Source: Amoeboaphelidium occidentale (taxonomy: Eukaryota > Aphelidiomycota > Aphelidea). From it: a stretch of 64,000 nt of DNA. Position 1 is the stretch's first letter; each line of letters begins with the position of its first letter. Positions 21,575-33,140 of the stretch are shown here, one piece after another. The translations under genes were made by a program, and so were the position numbers. Below the pieces are notes generated by a model, which worked only from the letters and a program-made list of their open reading frames with translations, was not told where the DNA came from and ran no database searches. The stretch spans positions 1 through 64,000 of the forward strand of contig JALGPX010000012.1 in assembly GCA_023515795.1 (NCBI GenBank), given 5' to 3'.

Positions 21575-24205
21575 ATGACTTCCTTCCTACCTCCTCGGCC
21601 AGATAACGGCGGCACTGTTGGTAACCGCGTTCCTGTTCGTGTAAATCTGTTTCCGGTAGTATCATTTATGTTAGTCGCAGTTAACCGATTAGATCAATGG
21701 AATGCCTCAGGGAGAAATAAACCAGTACGATATTACCATTAAAGAAGAAGGTAAAGATTTGCGTCCCTTCATCAAAACTTCTCCTGAAGGGAAGACGGGT
21801 CCTATGAAGAACAGACACAAGCCTGAATACAACAGGCAAGTTATTGACTTCGCAGAGCTCTAATATCTCGAAGGCAATTGATAAAGAAACTTGGTGACGT
21901 TTACGCTGAAGATTTGAAAGAAACTCAATTGGCTTATGATGGCAGAAGCAACATTTTCACCACGAAACCGTTGCCTTTTACTGAGCATACATTTAGTCTT
22001 GAGTTCATTGATCCAAGTGAAACAAGGATGTGCAGATACTCGATCAGATTTAAGTTTGTACAGCTGATCCAGATGTCGAACTTGACTGAGTTTCTGCAGG
22101 GTAAAGGAGGTCCACTGGCTCCTCATGAAACTGTTGCTGCACTAGACGTGTGTGCAAACAACTTTGCTAGTTACAGCCACATTCAGCGTGGAAGCCATTT
22201 GTTTTCAAGTCAATTCAAGCGTTCTTTGGGTGGCGGTGTTGAAGTATGGGGAGGATATTATTCTTGTATTCGTCCTACCAAGTCTGGGTTGACTTTGAAC
22301 GTAAATATGTCCTCGACTACTTTCTATGAAGAAAAGAGTTTGTTAGATTACGTTTGTGAGATTTGGAATATTCGTGCCAATGATTTGCATAGCTTTGAAT
22401 ACAATGATGCTGATATCAAAGTTCTTGATAAGTCATTGAAAAATGTCTATGTTATTACAAATCATCAAGCTGATATGAAAAAGAGAGTAAAAGTGTCTGG
22501 TATCTCAAGAAGATCCGCACAAAGCATGAAATTCTCAATGGATGGCGAAGAAGTATCTGTTGCCGAATATTTCAAGTCGAGATATAATGTGAACTTGAGA
22601 TATCCTAACTTGCCTTGTGTCCAAGCTGGTGAAAGAAAATCCTTGTTTCCTTTGGAGTGCTGCACAATTGTTCGTGGTCAGTACTACAGTCGTTCTCTAA
22701 CGGATAGACAAAGGTCTGAAATGCTCAAGTTTGCCAATGAGAAGCCAGCTAGAAGGGCAGCAATGATTGAAACAGGGTTTAAGAATGGTGGATACCACGA
22801 TAATCCTTTCTTTGGAGGCGTTGGTTTGACTCAGGAAATCAAGATGATTGAATTGGATGCTCGTGTTCTGGAGCCTCCGTCCATTGAGTACGGAAACACT
22901 AATTTGAAACCAAGAGAAGGAGCTTGGAACACTAGAGACCTTCAATTCAAGAGGGGAAGTGTCATCGAAAATTGGGCAGTTCTTGTTGTTGCAAGTGAAA
23001 GAGATGCTCCTTTGCGTAGAGTTGAAGATTTCATTGGACAACTCATCCATGCTGCAGAGAGAATGAGTATTTCTGTTACTGATCGTCGTCCTCCTATTAT
23101 TTACTGCAGGCCTTCAGAAAGAGACGTTCAGAATGAAGTCAAGGAAATCGATGATAAGTTCCGTCAGAAAACTGGGGAGGGTTTGGACTTTTTGTTGTGC
23201 ATGGTTAAAGGATCTTCTGATGTTTATGCATACGTCAAAAGGTTGTCTGATCATTATATGGGATTTATTTCGCAGTGCATGTTGATTAAACATGTAATGA
23301 GAATTCAACCTCAATATATTGGAAACTTGCTGATGAAAATTAACGCAAAACTTGGTGGTGGAAATTGTCAGTTGAAAGATGATCTTCCCATGTTTGATGC
23401 ACCTGTCATGGTTGTTGGTGCAGATGTTTCTCATCCATCCGGATCTGGAAGAGAAAACGCTCCTTCTGTTGTTGCTCTCGTTGCATCTTTGGATCGTTAT
23501 TTGACTAGATACACTGCGGCTGTCAGCATTCAGCCAAGTAAGAGCGAAGAGATTGTTACATTGAAAGAGATGTTGAAGGATTTGCTTAAAAGATACAGGG
23601 ATATGGTTGGAAGATTGCCTGCAAGAATTATATTCTTCAGGGATGGTGTCTCTGAGGGTCAGTTCCAGACGATTTTCCATCGTGAAGCTCGAGCTATCAG
23701 AGCTGCTTGTTCGGAGGTCGACTTGAACTGTGCTCCTCCGGTCACATTCATTGTAATCCAGAAAAGACATCACATTCGCATGTTCCCGGCTTCAAATGCG
23801 CAAGATAGAAGCGGAAATGTATTGCCTGGATCTGTTGTTGACACAAAGATAACACACCCAACTCACTTTGACTTTTACATGATGTGTCATGCAGGTATTC
23901 AAGGATTGTCCCGACCAGTTCGATTTTACGTTCTGGTTGATGAGAACGGGTTTTCATCAGATTCTTTGCAACAATTCATTTATGGAATTTGTCACACTAA
24001 TGCTAGATGCGCTAGATCTACTTCCTTGCCTCCCCCTATCAGCTATGCCCATCTGGTTGCTTATCGCGGACGTTTGCTAACAACAGTTGATTTGTGGGGA
24101 TCTGACACGGAGTCAAACATGTCTGGTAAAACTGGTTCGAATATTCCAACATTGATGCCTTTGCACCAGAATTTGGCCTTGAACAGAACCATGTTCTTCC
24201 TTTGA
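21575..24205 (+). CDS. AGO: Argonaute
   Basis: Small-RNA-guided slicer at the core of RNA silencing. Three exons (21575-21655, 21693-21835, 21874-24205) give 851 residues; the first intron is GT-AG (37 nt) and the second GC-AG (38 nt). The spliced start reads VRVNLFPINGMPQGEINQYD, the typical Argonaute N-domain strand. PAZ lies around 220-330, MID around 390-530, and PIWI around 480-830. All four slicer residues are present: Asp592 (VGADVSHPSG), Glu633 (SKSEEIV), Asp665 (FFRDGVSEGQF) and His801 (YAHLVAYRGR). Spacing is very close to that of animal Ago2, so it should cut RNA. The basic GGG-free N-terminus has no RGG repeats. Confidence 0.97.
21836..21873 (+). other. GC-AG intron in Argonaute
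   Basis: The coding frame ends EYN(R) at AACAG and resumes at GCAATTG (RQLIKK). The donor is AG|GCAAGT, a textbook GC-AG donor with strong flanking pairing to U1, and the acceptor is CGAAG|G. No GT donor in reach preserves the frame: the alternative GTTATT donor three bases on would put the downstream exon out of frame. It is the only GC-AG intron among the 43 I placed. Confidence 0.85.
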
Positions 24206-24394
24206 AAGACTAATCTACTAAACTGAGGAAAATAGAGACAAACTGTGCCAAACATGCAGCATTTTTCTGCTCTCACGGTTTGTCGTGTATTTGCGACAAC
24301 TTTAGTACCTCTTTACTTAGTGCCTTACTGTTACGCTTTGAATTTCGTAACAATCCCTGAAAATTCAAAATCGCGGTTTCATAACTGTTTCCTA

Positions 24395-24613
24395 ATGGCA
24401 TCGTTTGTAGAAAGCAAAGACTTGAAGGAGGGATTACGTGTGAGATATCATCCACTTGCAGAAGAGAAGCAAGATACTAAGTTGACAACAGGGACTATTG
24501 TGCAGATTCATGCTGAACAAGAAGGTCAAGTTTACATCATCGAAAACGATCATTCAGGCCAGCAGTCTTCACACAGATTCCAAGATATTGTTGAAATAGT
24601 TTGGCCCTTGTAG
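24395..24613 (+). CDS. Hva1-type TUDOR domain small protein (copy 2)
   Basis: 72 residues, intronless, starting MASFVESKDLKEG. The blocks LKEGLRVRYHPL, TTGTIVQIHAEQ, and QVYIIENDHSGQQSSHRFQDIVEIV line up with copy 1 at 4312-4607 (LKEGMKVKYHTI, STGTVVRIL, RVLIKNDHTGKETPYKLANLVEIL), so the two are diverged paralogues of the Hva1_TUDOR fold. The open frame extends upstream with another ATG but that part looks non-coding. It lies 15 bp from the convergent BolA gene. No role is known beyond the family name. Confidence 0.72.
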   Translation: MASFVESKDLKEGLRVRYHPLAEEKQDTKLTTGTIVQIHAEQEGQVYIIENDHSGQQSSHRFQDIVEIVWPL

Positions 24614-24628
24614 GATAATAAAGGAGCT

Positions 24629-24972
24629 TTATTTTGTTTTCGTCTCTGCCTCCAAAGGCGTAAATGCCTTGATATTTAACGCGTGCACTGATGCCCGTAA
24701 TTCATCTCCGAGAATCCCATAAACTAATCGATGTCTCTCTATTAGCCTCTTGCCTTGAAATGCGTCTGAGACAACCTCAACGACAAAATGCGTCTCAATT
24801 GGCTCCTTGCCTTGCATTCCCATATGTCCGCGATGTTTCCAAGATTCATCTGTCACGGTCAACGATGTTGGCTTTAAACTAGTTGTAAGCTACAGGGTTG
24901 TGAGTCTGAGTTAATTTCAAATTATACTTTTGATTCTATTGTATAGTAAATCGGTCCTCGTGTAGTGCTCAT
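24629..24972 (-). CDS. BolA-like protein
   Basis: Exons 24928-24972 and 24629-24889 around a 38-nt intron give 101 residues. The joined protein has the full BolA pattern: GPIYYTIESKLTTSLKPTSL, then VTDESWKHRGH, THFVVEVVSDAFQGKRLIERHRLVY and ELRASVHALNIKAFTP (quoted in parts). BolA proteins pair with monothiol glutaredoxins, bind [2Fe-2S] clusters through the conserved His, and help iron-sulfur delivery or iron sensing. The form fits the BOLA1/BOLA3 or E. coli BolA group rather than BOLA2, because of the 'DES..H.GH' segment. The ATG is 23 bp after the stop of the upstream Pol I gene on the same strand. Confidence 0.9.
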
Positions 24973-24995
24973 GAATCTTCGCATTGAAAAAACAT

Positions 24996-27900
24996 CTATT
25001 TCATTTGGTGAAGCACTTCAAATGCGCCCGTTCCACCTTCCACTACTTTACCCAAAACCAACCTAGCACTTGGACTGCGCAGGTTATCCACATCTCCTCT
25101 TAATGTTGACGTTATCAGGAAATGGAACGCCGTCTCAAAAGACATCTTGGAGAACGGCGAAGCGTTTGACTCTATACCACCACGATTAAAAGCTCTGTAG
25201 CCTCCCGCAAAGGTCATGTAGTCAGCAATCAATGACAAATGTCTCAAGTCAACATCAATTCCGTAAACACCAAACACGGAACTTATTTCCTTCATTATGG
25301 TTTTCCTGCCAGCTTCCACACCATATGTTTTAATTATCGACGCAATATCGTTAGACTGAATACCCGTTACATCAATATACTTTTCATAAGGGAATAGCCC
25401 AGGGATGTTTACACCTTCAGTAATCATGACAAGATGGTCCTTCTCATCTTTAGTAACGAAGCATTTGCTGATACCAGGAATTTCTGAAATTATACATGAA
25501 GGAGCAACACTCTCAACAATATCAACCATAAGCAATTTTTTGTTCTTCGCAGGGAAACGCAATTCAACCTCACACCATTCTTTGCTGACGACATCAAACT
25601 TGTAATCGCAAACAAAGCTGTTGGACTTGATGACATCGTCTCTAACCAAAGATTGTTCTTCATCTAAATCCATTCCTTGAGCATTAGATTTTTCGTCTGA
25701 GTTGTTTTCATCTTCTGCTTCAGAGTCAGAATCGCTTGAGTATTTGATCTTTTCTTCCTCATCTGGTTCATCATAAGAAGCATGTTGTTTCTTTTTCTTT
25801 GCTCTAGAAGCAGCATGAGCATCTTCATCTAAAGCGTCATCGTTTTCGTCATCCGATACCACAGACTTAATTTTCTTCTTTTTGCTCGAAGAAGAAGTTT
25901 CTTCGTCAGGTTTAACTACAGCCGAGCTGCTTTCGTTAAATCTGCTTGTATCTGTTCCCTTGCCAATTTCATCTACAGCCTCCTCGCTATTTTGTCTCTT
26001 CTTATCGGCTTTCTTGATAGCCATGACCAACTTCTTAATGAATACTTTCTCGACATTATCACGAAGTTCTTCGAAAGATAAATCATACTCTCTGTTGTAA
26101 TCTTCTTCCTTACAGAAGTGAAGGCGTACTCTGTAACTACGTTCACGCCCTCCGCTTCCCAACGGCAGCATCGTCTCGGTAACACTGGCACTGACCATCA
26201 GCATATCCAAAGTCAATCTTGACATCTTTCTTGCGATCAATTCAGCTTGTGCTTTAGTGACATCCTTTGTAAAAGGGGCAGTCATTTGAGGAGTCTTCAA
26301 CTGCGTACTAGCAGTCATGATAATTTCTCTCAAACGTGGAATACCGAGTGTGACGTTCTTTGCACCGTGACCGGCAAAATGGAAAGTGTTCAGCGTCATT
26401 TGCGTGGATGGTTCGCCGATAGACTGTGCAGCCAACAAACCAACAGCTTCTCCTGGATCTACCAAGCATCTGTGATATTTCAGGAACATGAACACTTCAA
26501 AAGACTCTTTTGATGGAAAGTCCAAGGCTTCGTTTCCAAGGATCTTGTCAGGATTCTTTTCTACATACTTCTTTACGTCTTGATAGAAACTTTCAGATAC
26601 AGAACCCAAATAACGATGAGGATTGTACTTTGAAAGAGCTGGCTGATATTTCTCTGGCTTCTTAAAAGCCTTTTTGTTGTACTTTTCAGCCTTTTTAGTG
26701 TCCAAAGCCTTTGCGGCTTCTTCGGCATTATATCGTTGAAGCAAAGCTCTATAATTTTGTGAATTAAATTTGAAATCTTTCAAATAAGAAGCTTTCGTAA
26801 CATCCAAAGAGTCTTCACCATAATGAAACTGATAAACGGAACCATCGGCCGAATCTCTTACAGTGGCGTCATAGTTGACCTTCATTCCTTCCAAATGCTT
26901 TATCAAACAACGTTGCAAATAACCAGAACGAGCAGTTTTGACAGCGGTATCAACTAAACCTTCTCTTCCAGCCATGCAATGGAAATAATATTCTTGTGGC
27001 TTAATTCCGGTCAAGAAACGGCCTGTAATATAACCACCAGCTCGTGGACCCAAGTCATACGCTCTGAAAGACGGAAGAGTTTTTCCGCTGACCATAACAG
27101 GCACACGGCGACCTTCTAATTCTTGTTGCCCCAACATACATGAAATCTGAGTAACATTGACATTAGAACCTTTCGCACCAGAAACAGTCATCAGCTGCAT
27201 CCCGTTTTCTGGAAATGGAATTCTTAATCCATTCGGCAACAGTTGCTTGACAATTTCAGTTGTGACTGATCCTGTATTGCCCTTCATTTTACCATCCAAT
27301 TGAGCCAACTTAGCATCGCTTCTAATTGTGTTCTCCATAGCTTGATACAAACGCTTGTCTTCCAAAGCGCTCAACATTTTTTCAGTTCGATCTCTCTCAT
27401 CGGCGCTCATTTTAGAATTGTAAAGCTTTTTCTTCAATGTATTTTCCAGTGGAGATTCAGCGATAAGGGCCAATTCTCCTGATTCTGATGCAAAATCTTT
27501 CAAAATCTCCTTTCCTTGAGCAAGGGCTCTCTTGATCTTTTCCTGCCTATACTTGTCTGCTTCAGGCTAAACAATTAGTTTAATTCAAATACAACAGTAT
27601 TCTTTCAGACTGTTTGCGGGTTTCGGCTAGAAATGCTTATGAACTTCCGTTAGGTTCTCTACAGGCACAATGCTCAGTAGACGAAAGCTCATAAGCGCTG
27701 ACAGTGCAAACAATTTCATCATAAAGAATGCTTATAGGACAAGTGACTTACATTTAACACCAAATCTTCCATCCTACAAGAGAATCCAATCATCTGCACA
27801 TATTTGGTAAACAATCGACCCAAACATGTCAGCAACTTTCCAGCCACATCTGCACCGTAAACCTCATAGACAGCGTGAACCAAACCGTTAGGTTTTGCAC

Positions 27901-30190
27901 CAAATTGCTTTTTATCCAAAACACCTGTCAATAAGTTTCCATCGCGGATTATGACATGACCTTCTTCTGTATCTACTTTTTGCAAGACAGACCATGACTT
28001 TGAAGGAACTTGTGATTTGGAATCCAAATTGAGTTGCTGTTTCCCCAATGTGAGATTAAGTAGTAATGTAGAAATGACTTGTTTTCCTGTCCATAACTGT
28101 TGCGGTTTAACCATAGCAGGCGGAATCGTTCTTAAGCGACCTGGAACATGATCAACCAGTGAAGCATAAATAACATTAACGTATTCTTCTCTAGTCAAGA
28201 ATGTATCTCTACTTGACATCATCACACCAGTAACAACGTGATCTTGAATAAGACCACGTAAAGGCTCACCATTAGTAGGAACAAGGTATTGATTGTTATT
28301 GTTCATAATCAGACGGGCTTCGGCTTGAGCGATAGCGTTCTGAGGAAAGTGCATGTTCATTTCATCACCGTCAAAATCGGCATTGTATGTATTACAATTA
28401 GCGTAGTGCATTCTGATTGTCTTTTCACCGGGTAGAATCCTTGCTGTATGAGCCATGATAGACGGTTTGTGCAAAGTAGGCTGTCTGTTCATCAGAAGCA
28501 TATCTCCATTCTTGACGTGTCTATAAACCTTTTTGTTGACATACTGAATGTCCTCTCCAGGTCTTAGGTGAGGTGCAGGCTTCAACAGCTGGTTTGCAAT
28601 GGCTATTCTTTGTTCTTTAACAGACGGAAGCATTGTCAAAGTACCATCTTCAAGCTGAACTGCAGTGGCACCAGGATAAACATCAGGCCCATTTATCACA
28701 GCTTCTCTCATCTCAGTGACATTGTACTGATTTACTGGTTCTGGATAAGTCAACTTCTTAGCGAAGACCATAGGAACACCAATTTCACTGGTTTCAATCA
28801 TTGGATCTGGGGAGATAACAGATCTAGCAGCATAATTAACACGCTTTCCCATCATATGCTTTCTAAATAAACCCTCCTTCTTTTCCATAATTTGTTTAAT
28901 ACCATTTGTAGGAGAGCCTCTCTTCGGATTCTTCGTGGCATCATGCAAATTGTTGACACTTTCTTGAAGACTGACCCAAGCAGTAATGAGTCTTTTGAAT
29001 TTTGTTTGTTCATCCAAATCTTCTTGTTTCTCGCTCAATTTCTTTGAATTGGACAAATCAATAATAGAATTGTTAAACTTGATAATGTCTGCCAAGAAAG
29101 TATTTTGCACGTTGTCAAATTGCTTGTCACCCATAACAGAAACAGGTCTAAAGCGGGTTGGAGGAACAGCAACAGTGTTAATGAAGAACTGCTCACAAGA
29201 AGATTTTCTGGCAGCGCCTTTGGAATTAGTATATGAAACAGAACCAAATATTAAATCCAGTAGAGGGCCTTCGTTTTCCCATAGGCGTTTCATGTGTTCC
29301 TTGATTTGCGATGAAGTAAGATACACAGATTTAGACTGTTTAACTTCATCTTCAGCCCTGGTCTCAACTGAAGCATTAGGCGACAATCTTGATGCCGGCG
29401 TGGCGCTTCCTGCAAGCAATCCTTCTCTTTTGAACCCTTTAGATTGCAGCTGCGCCAAATCAGTAGCAGACATTGCGTTCTCAAATATCTTGGAATGCGA
29501 CTCTTTGCGTAACGTAGGACTTTTAGCATCACAATGATTACACTTTTTAGCAGCAATGAGTTCTTTTAGTAAATCCTTCGTAAGAGTCTTCAAGTAATCA
29601 TTCGTGGCAGAAACAAGTTCAGCTTCGAACTTCCCTGCTTCGGATGACTTCAAGGCATTCTTCACGTAATGATCAATCTTCATAGCGAAATCTTTTGAGT
29701 CCATAACCTTGTTCTTGCCGTCTACTTCAACTGCTTCTTCCTGAGGCACGGACAAAGACGTGACATCAAAATTCTCCAATTCCATAGATTCTTTCAGCAA
29801 ACCAGCGTACAGCAACTTTAAACGCGCTTCATATCTATACAGCTTATTACCACCAAGTTTAAAATGATGACAAAAGAAACATTTAGCGCGTAAAATGTTA
29901 AAGAGCGTTCCAAAGAGCAGCGGATGATATACAGGAACTGCCAATTCAACGTGCCCAAAGTGACCAGGGCATTGAAAGTAGTTCATGCGACAAGTCTGAC
30001 ACATTTGGCTCTTATCAAATGGTCCTAGCGCAGGATCGTAAAGACCACCAACATTCGGATACTGCGTGACAGGATCAAAAGTCTGAGGATTATTGATCGC
30101 CTTCACAGATAGCTTCTTTATTTCCTCGCCAGTAGCAAAAGAAAACGCGATCTGCTTTACTTCTGCAGCAATTGGCACGGAAATGTCCAT
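24996..30190 (-). CDS. RPA190: DNA-directed RNA polymerase I largest subunit
   Basis: Catalytic subunit of the enzyme that transcribes rRNA in the nucleolus. Exons 27752-30190 and 24996-27566 around a 185-nt intron give 1669 residues, close to the yeast protein. The start is MDISVPIAAEV; the frame continues upstream only from a TTG. Visible are the clamp zinc site (CQTCRMNYFQCPGHFGH and CFFCHHF), the active-site NADFDGDEMNMHFPQ at about 602, and the bridge-helix region with EPSTQMTLNTFHFAG. A Pol I-type acidic insert (about 1330-1450, rich in Asp/Glu/Lys) lies in the jaw, and the end SFETAFHFLITSTLRGDVD is typical. The join reads VLN-PEADKYRQEKIKRAL. Confidence 0.97.
27599..27729 (-). ncRNA. 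Candidate C/D-box snoRNA in the RPA190 intron
   Basis: Inside the 185-nt intron the RNA strand has a perfect C box ATGATGA (27716-27722) and a D box CTGA (27605-27608). The terminal stem ATTCTT/AAGAAT immediately flanks both boxes. A D' box CTGA lies at 27674-27677; a C' box is less clear. About 131 nt. Intronic hosting in a ribosome-related gene is a common arrangement for such RNAs. The likely guide stretches are those just before D (GAAACCCGCAAACAGT) and before D' (GAGCTTTCGTCTA). I could not assign an rRNA target from memory. Confidence 0.7.
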
Positions 30191-30235
30191 TCGATTAGAA
30201 TAGAAAATTTTTGAAAAGTTTTTGCCGATCAATTT

Positions 30236-31629
30236 TCAGGGTGCGATCTCAATTGATGTTTGATGGGATTCTCCTGTAAGCTGTTGTCTACCTGAAAGTC
30301 TGGCTTTTCTTCTTGTAATAGCTGTTTCATGCCTCCATATTTCAATGTCAGTGAGCGGTTTGATGGGAGGCAGTTCGATAAACTTTAGTGACGGGTGACT
30401 TTCGTCTAGTGATGTTGTTTCTTCTTCATTGCCGCCCTGAAGTGCAACAAAAGTCATGTATCCATCGTTGGTGAATTCAAAAGAATTACCGTGATCAACA
30501 GCGTCTTCAATTGATAGCACCTGCTTGTTCCAGGCGTCATTGTATGATGTTGTCGCTGTGTGAACTGAAATGTAAACTTCAAGAGAAGACTTCCAGACTC
30601 TAGAAACATATCCACGAACTATGAGAACGTCACCGACTTTGGTTGGTCTCTTAAAAGATAGAGAATCGATAGACGCATTTCGAAACACGACAGGCTTGTG
30701 ATGTTTACCTCGAAAATGTAAGTGTCTTGAGGCAGCGATCAATGCACATTCTTCCATTCTTCTGATAATATGACCACCAAAAGTAACGTGAAGTGAGTTA
30801 GCATGTTGAGGCATCAATATCTGAACAGTTTGTGTGTAACTTTGTGAAGTTGGAACATGACCATCAGTTGTCGCAACTTTGCCAATACTTACAGGAAACT
30901 GAAACGCGGCTTTTGGTATAAATGGCTGGTCTCTTTTTGCTTCTTCCTCCTCTCTACCAGGAGTTGCTTCTGTGGGACTTTGAACAGCATCAACAACATC
31001 ACGTTGCCTAGTCTTGAATCTTTGTTGTCTTCTTTCCTCAGCAGCTTCAGCAGCAGCATACTCCTCTGGTGTCTCTGGAATTACAAGTGGAACAATAGCT
31101 GGCTTGCCCTCCTGTAACGCAACAAAAGTTAAGTAAGCGTGACAACAGTATCGTCTGTCACCCGTTTCTAAATTCTCCGCTTCAACATGGACACCAATTT
31201 CCATTGAAGTTTTCCAGCTCTTATTAACAGTCGCTTTCAGAACTACAGCTTCTCCAACGTACACAGGTCTTAGGAAGTGAACGGCATCTACTGAAGCTGT
31301 TACACATGGCATTCCAGCATGTCTTTTAGCTGCAATACCAGCTGCGATATCCATCCATGATATCAAAACACCACTAATAGCCACGCCTCCACCTTTAAAT
31401 CGCCTGTTTCATTAAGCTTACCGTATGCGTCTGCCATGTTTGGTAGCAGAACCTCAGTCATTAGAACTTTAGACAATCTAGCCAACTTCTTCTTTTGCTC
31501 AGGAACAATCTTCTCCGTAGGTGGAAGGCACTTCTGTTGAATTGCTTGAAAGATATTGAGAAGCTTCGGTGCTAAATGCAGTAGCAACGCTCCAGACAAC
31601 AGAGCAATCAAATGCTTGTGGTCAAACAT
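30236..31629 (-). CDS. Acyl-CoA thioesterase with two hotdog domains (ACOT7/ACOT11-like)
   Basis: Hydrolyses acyl-CoA to fatty acid and CoA. Exons 31422-31629 and 30236-31392 around a 29-nt intron, the shortest here, give 454 residues. The join creates NMADAYGGGVAISGVLISWMD, the GG-containing start of the first hotdog helix. Hotdog 1 runs about 65-180 (VTASVDAVHFLRPVYVGEAV) and hotdog 2 about 245-390 (QILMPQHANSLHVTFGGHI, FRNASIDSLSFKRPTKVGD). A hydrophobic N-terminus (LIALLSGALLLHLAPKLL) suggests membrane attachment. The frame continues upstream only from GTG, so the ATG at 31629 is used, 18 bp after the DLST stop. Confidence 0.85.
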
Positions 31630-31647
31630 TTCACTCACAAGAAGTCT

Positions 31648-33099
31648 TTATTGGAGTAGAAGTCTTCTAGGGTCTTCAACAAATTCCTTCACTGTCTTCA
31701 AGAATGTAACTGCCTCGCGACCATCAATAATTCGGTGATCATAAGTTAAAGCGATGTACATCATTGGGCGTATCTCAATCTTGCCATTCACAACAACAGG
31801 TCTATCTTTAACTGCGTGCATTCCCAATATACCACTTTGAGGAACATTAATAATTGGAGTTCCGTACAAACTTCCGAAAACGCCACCATTTGAAATAGTA
31901 AATGTTCCTCCAGCCATATCTTCAATAGCAATCTTGTTGTCTCTTGCCTTCTTGCCATACTCAGCAACAGCCTTTTCAACTTCTAAGAATGACAATCTTT
32001 CAGCATTTCTAATGACAGGAGTTACAAGCCCTTTTGGAGTAGCTACTGCAACACTAACATCAACATAGTCATGGAATACTGTAACAGGATTTTCAGGGTC
32101 ACTATCATCAATACTTGCATTTACAGCAGGAACAATTTTAAGGGCAGCAGTTGAAGCCTTAACAAACGCAGACATGAAACCCAATTTAATTCCATGCTCC
32201 TTCAAAATTTCGTCCTTGTATTTGTTTCTGAATTCCATAATGTTAGACATGTCAACTTCATTGAAGGTTGTCAAAGAAGCAGCTTTGTTCTGAGATTCTT
32301 TCAAGCGTTCTGCGATTCTTTGTCTCATTCTGTTCATCTTAACAACACGCTCAACACGGAATTCTGCAGGCAAAGGAACCAAACCAGGAACAACACCATC
32401 CTGATACACGACAGGTTTCTGTGTAGCAGGTGCAGATGACGCTTCTTTTTTAGGTGCTGGAGTTGGAATAGATTTCCCAGCAGGTGGCGTGGTTGGTGGA
32501 GGTTTCAGTCCAGCATCATTAGCCTTTGGTGTTTCTTTCTTAGGCTCGGCTTTTGGTGCAGTTTCCGCTGCTTTAGGGGGTGCGCTTTTCTGTTCTGGTT
32601 TAGCTGCACTCGCTGCTGCTGCTGCTCCAGGCTTTCCATCCAAATCAATCTCGAAAAAATCGCTACCAACTTCAACAGAGTCTCCTTCATTAGAAAACAC
32701 TTTCAAAATAACTCCCGACTCAGGACTGTTCACTTGAACGTCGACTTTATCCGTCTCTATCGTAGCTACATGTTCGTCCTGTTTAACAAACTCCCCAACT
32801 TCTACAGTGAAGCATTCGTTAGTAACTCAGCACAAATTAAAACGAACTTTTCTCCCATCTGGCGAGTTCACCCTCAGTAATTGAATCCGCCAAAGATGGC
32901 ACTTTAACTATTTTGGTGGCTACGAGTAAATTCAGCTGTAAAAGTTGTTGATGATATTACCAAATCTGCTCTGGACCAATAAGCAAGGTTTTGCGTAAGG
33001 CAATTGGCTACAGTTGAGGAAGTTCCGTAAATAATAATGATACCTCAATGCTTTTGCTCTTGCTCCAAATAGTCTCTGTACTCCGGAACGTAACATCAT
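31648..33099 (-). CDS. KGD2: Dihydrolipoyllysine succinyltransferase, E2 of 2-oxoglutarate dehydrogenase
   Basis: TCA-cycle enzyme in the mitochondrial matrix. Four exons (33044-33099, 32961-33007, 32848-32919, 31648-32801; introns 36, 41, 46 nt) give 442 residues. A presequence ([18 protein letters not shown]) leads to the lipoyl domain ([20 protein letters not shown], with the modified Lys in ETDKVDV). An Ala/Pro/Lys-rich linker follows, with no separate E1-binding domain, as usual for DLST. The catalytic domain ends [17 protein letters not shown] with the active His. The third intron has a perfect TACTAAC branch site. All exon joins restore the family sequence, so the model is firm. Confidence 0.95.
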
Positions 33100-33140
33100 G
33101 TTCGGAAGAAAAATTCAGCGAGGAACTCTATTCACTTTCG

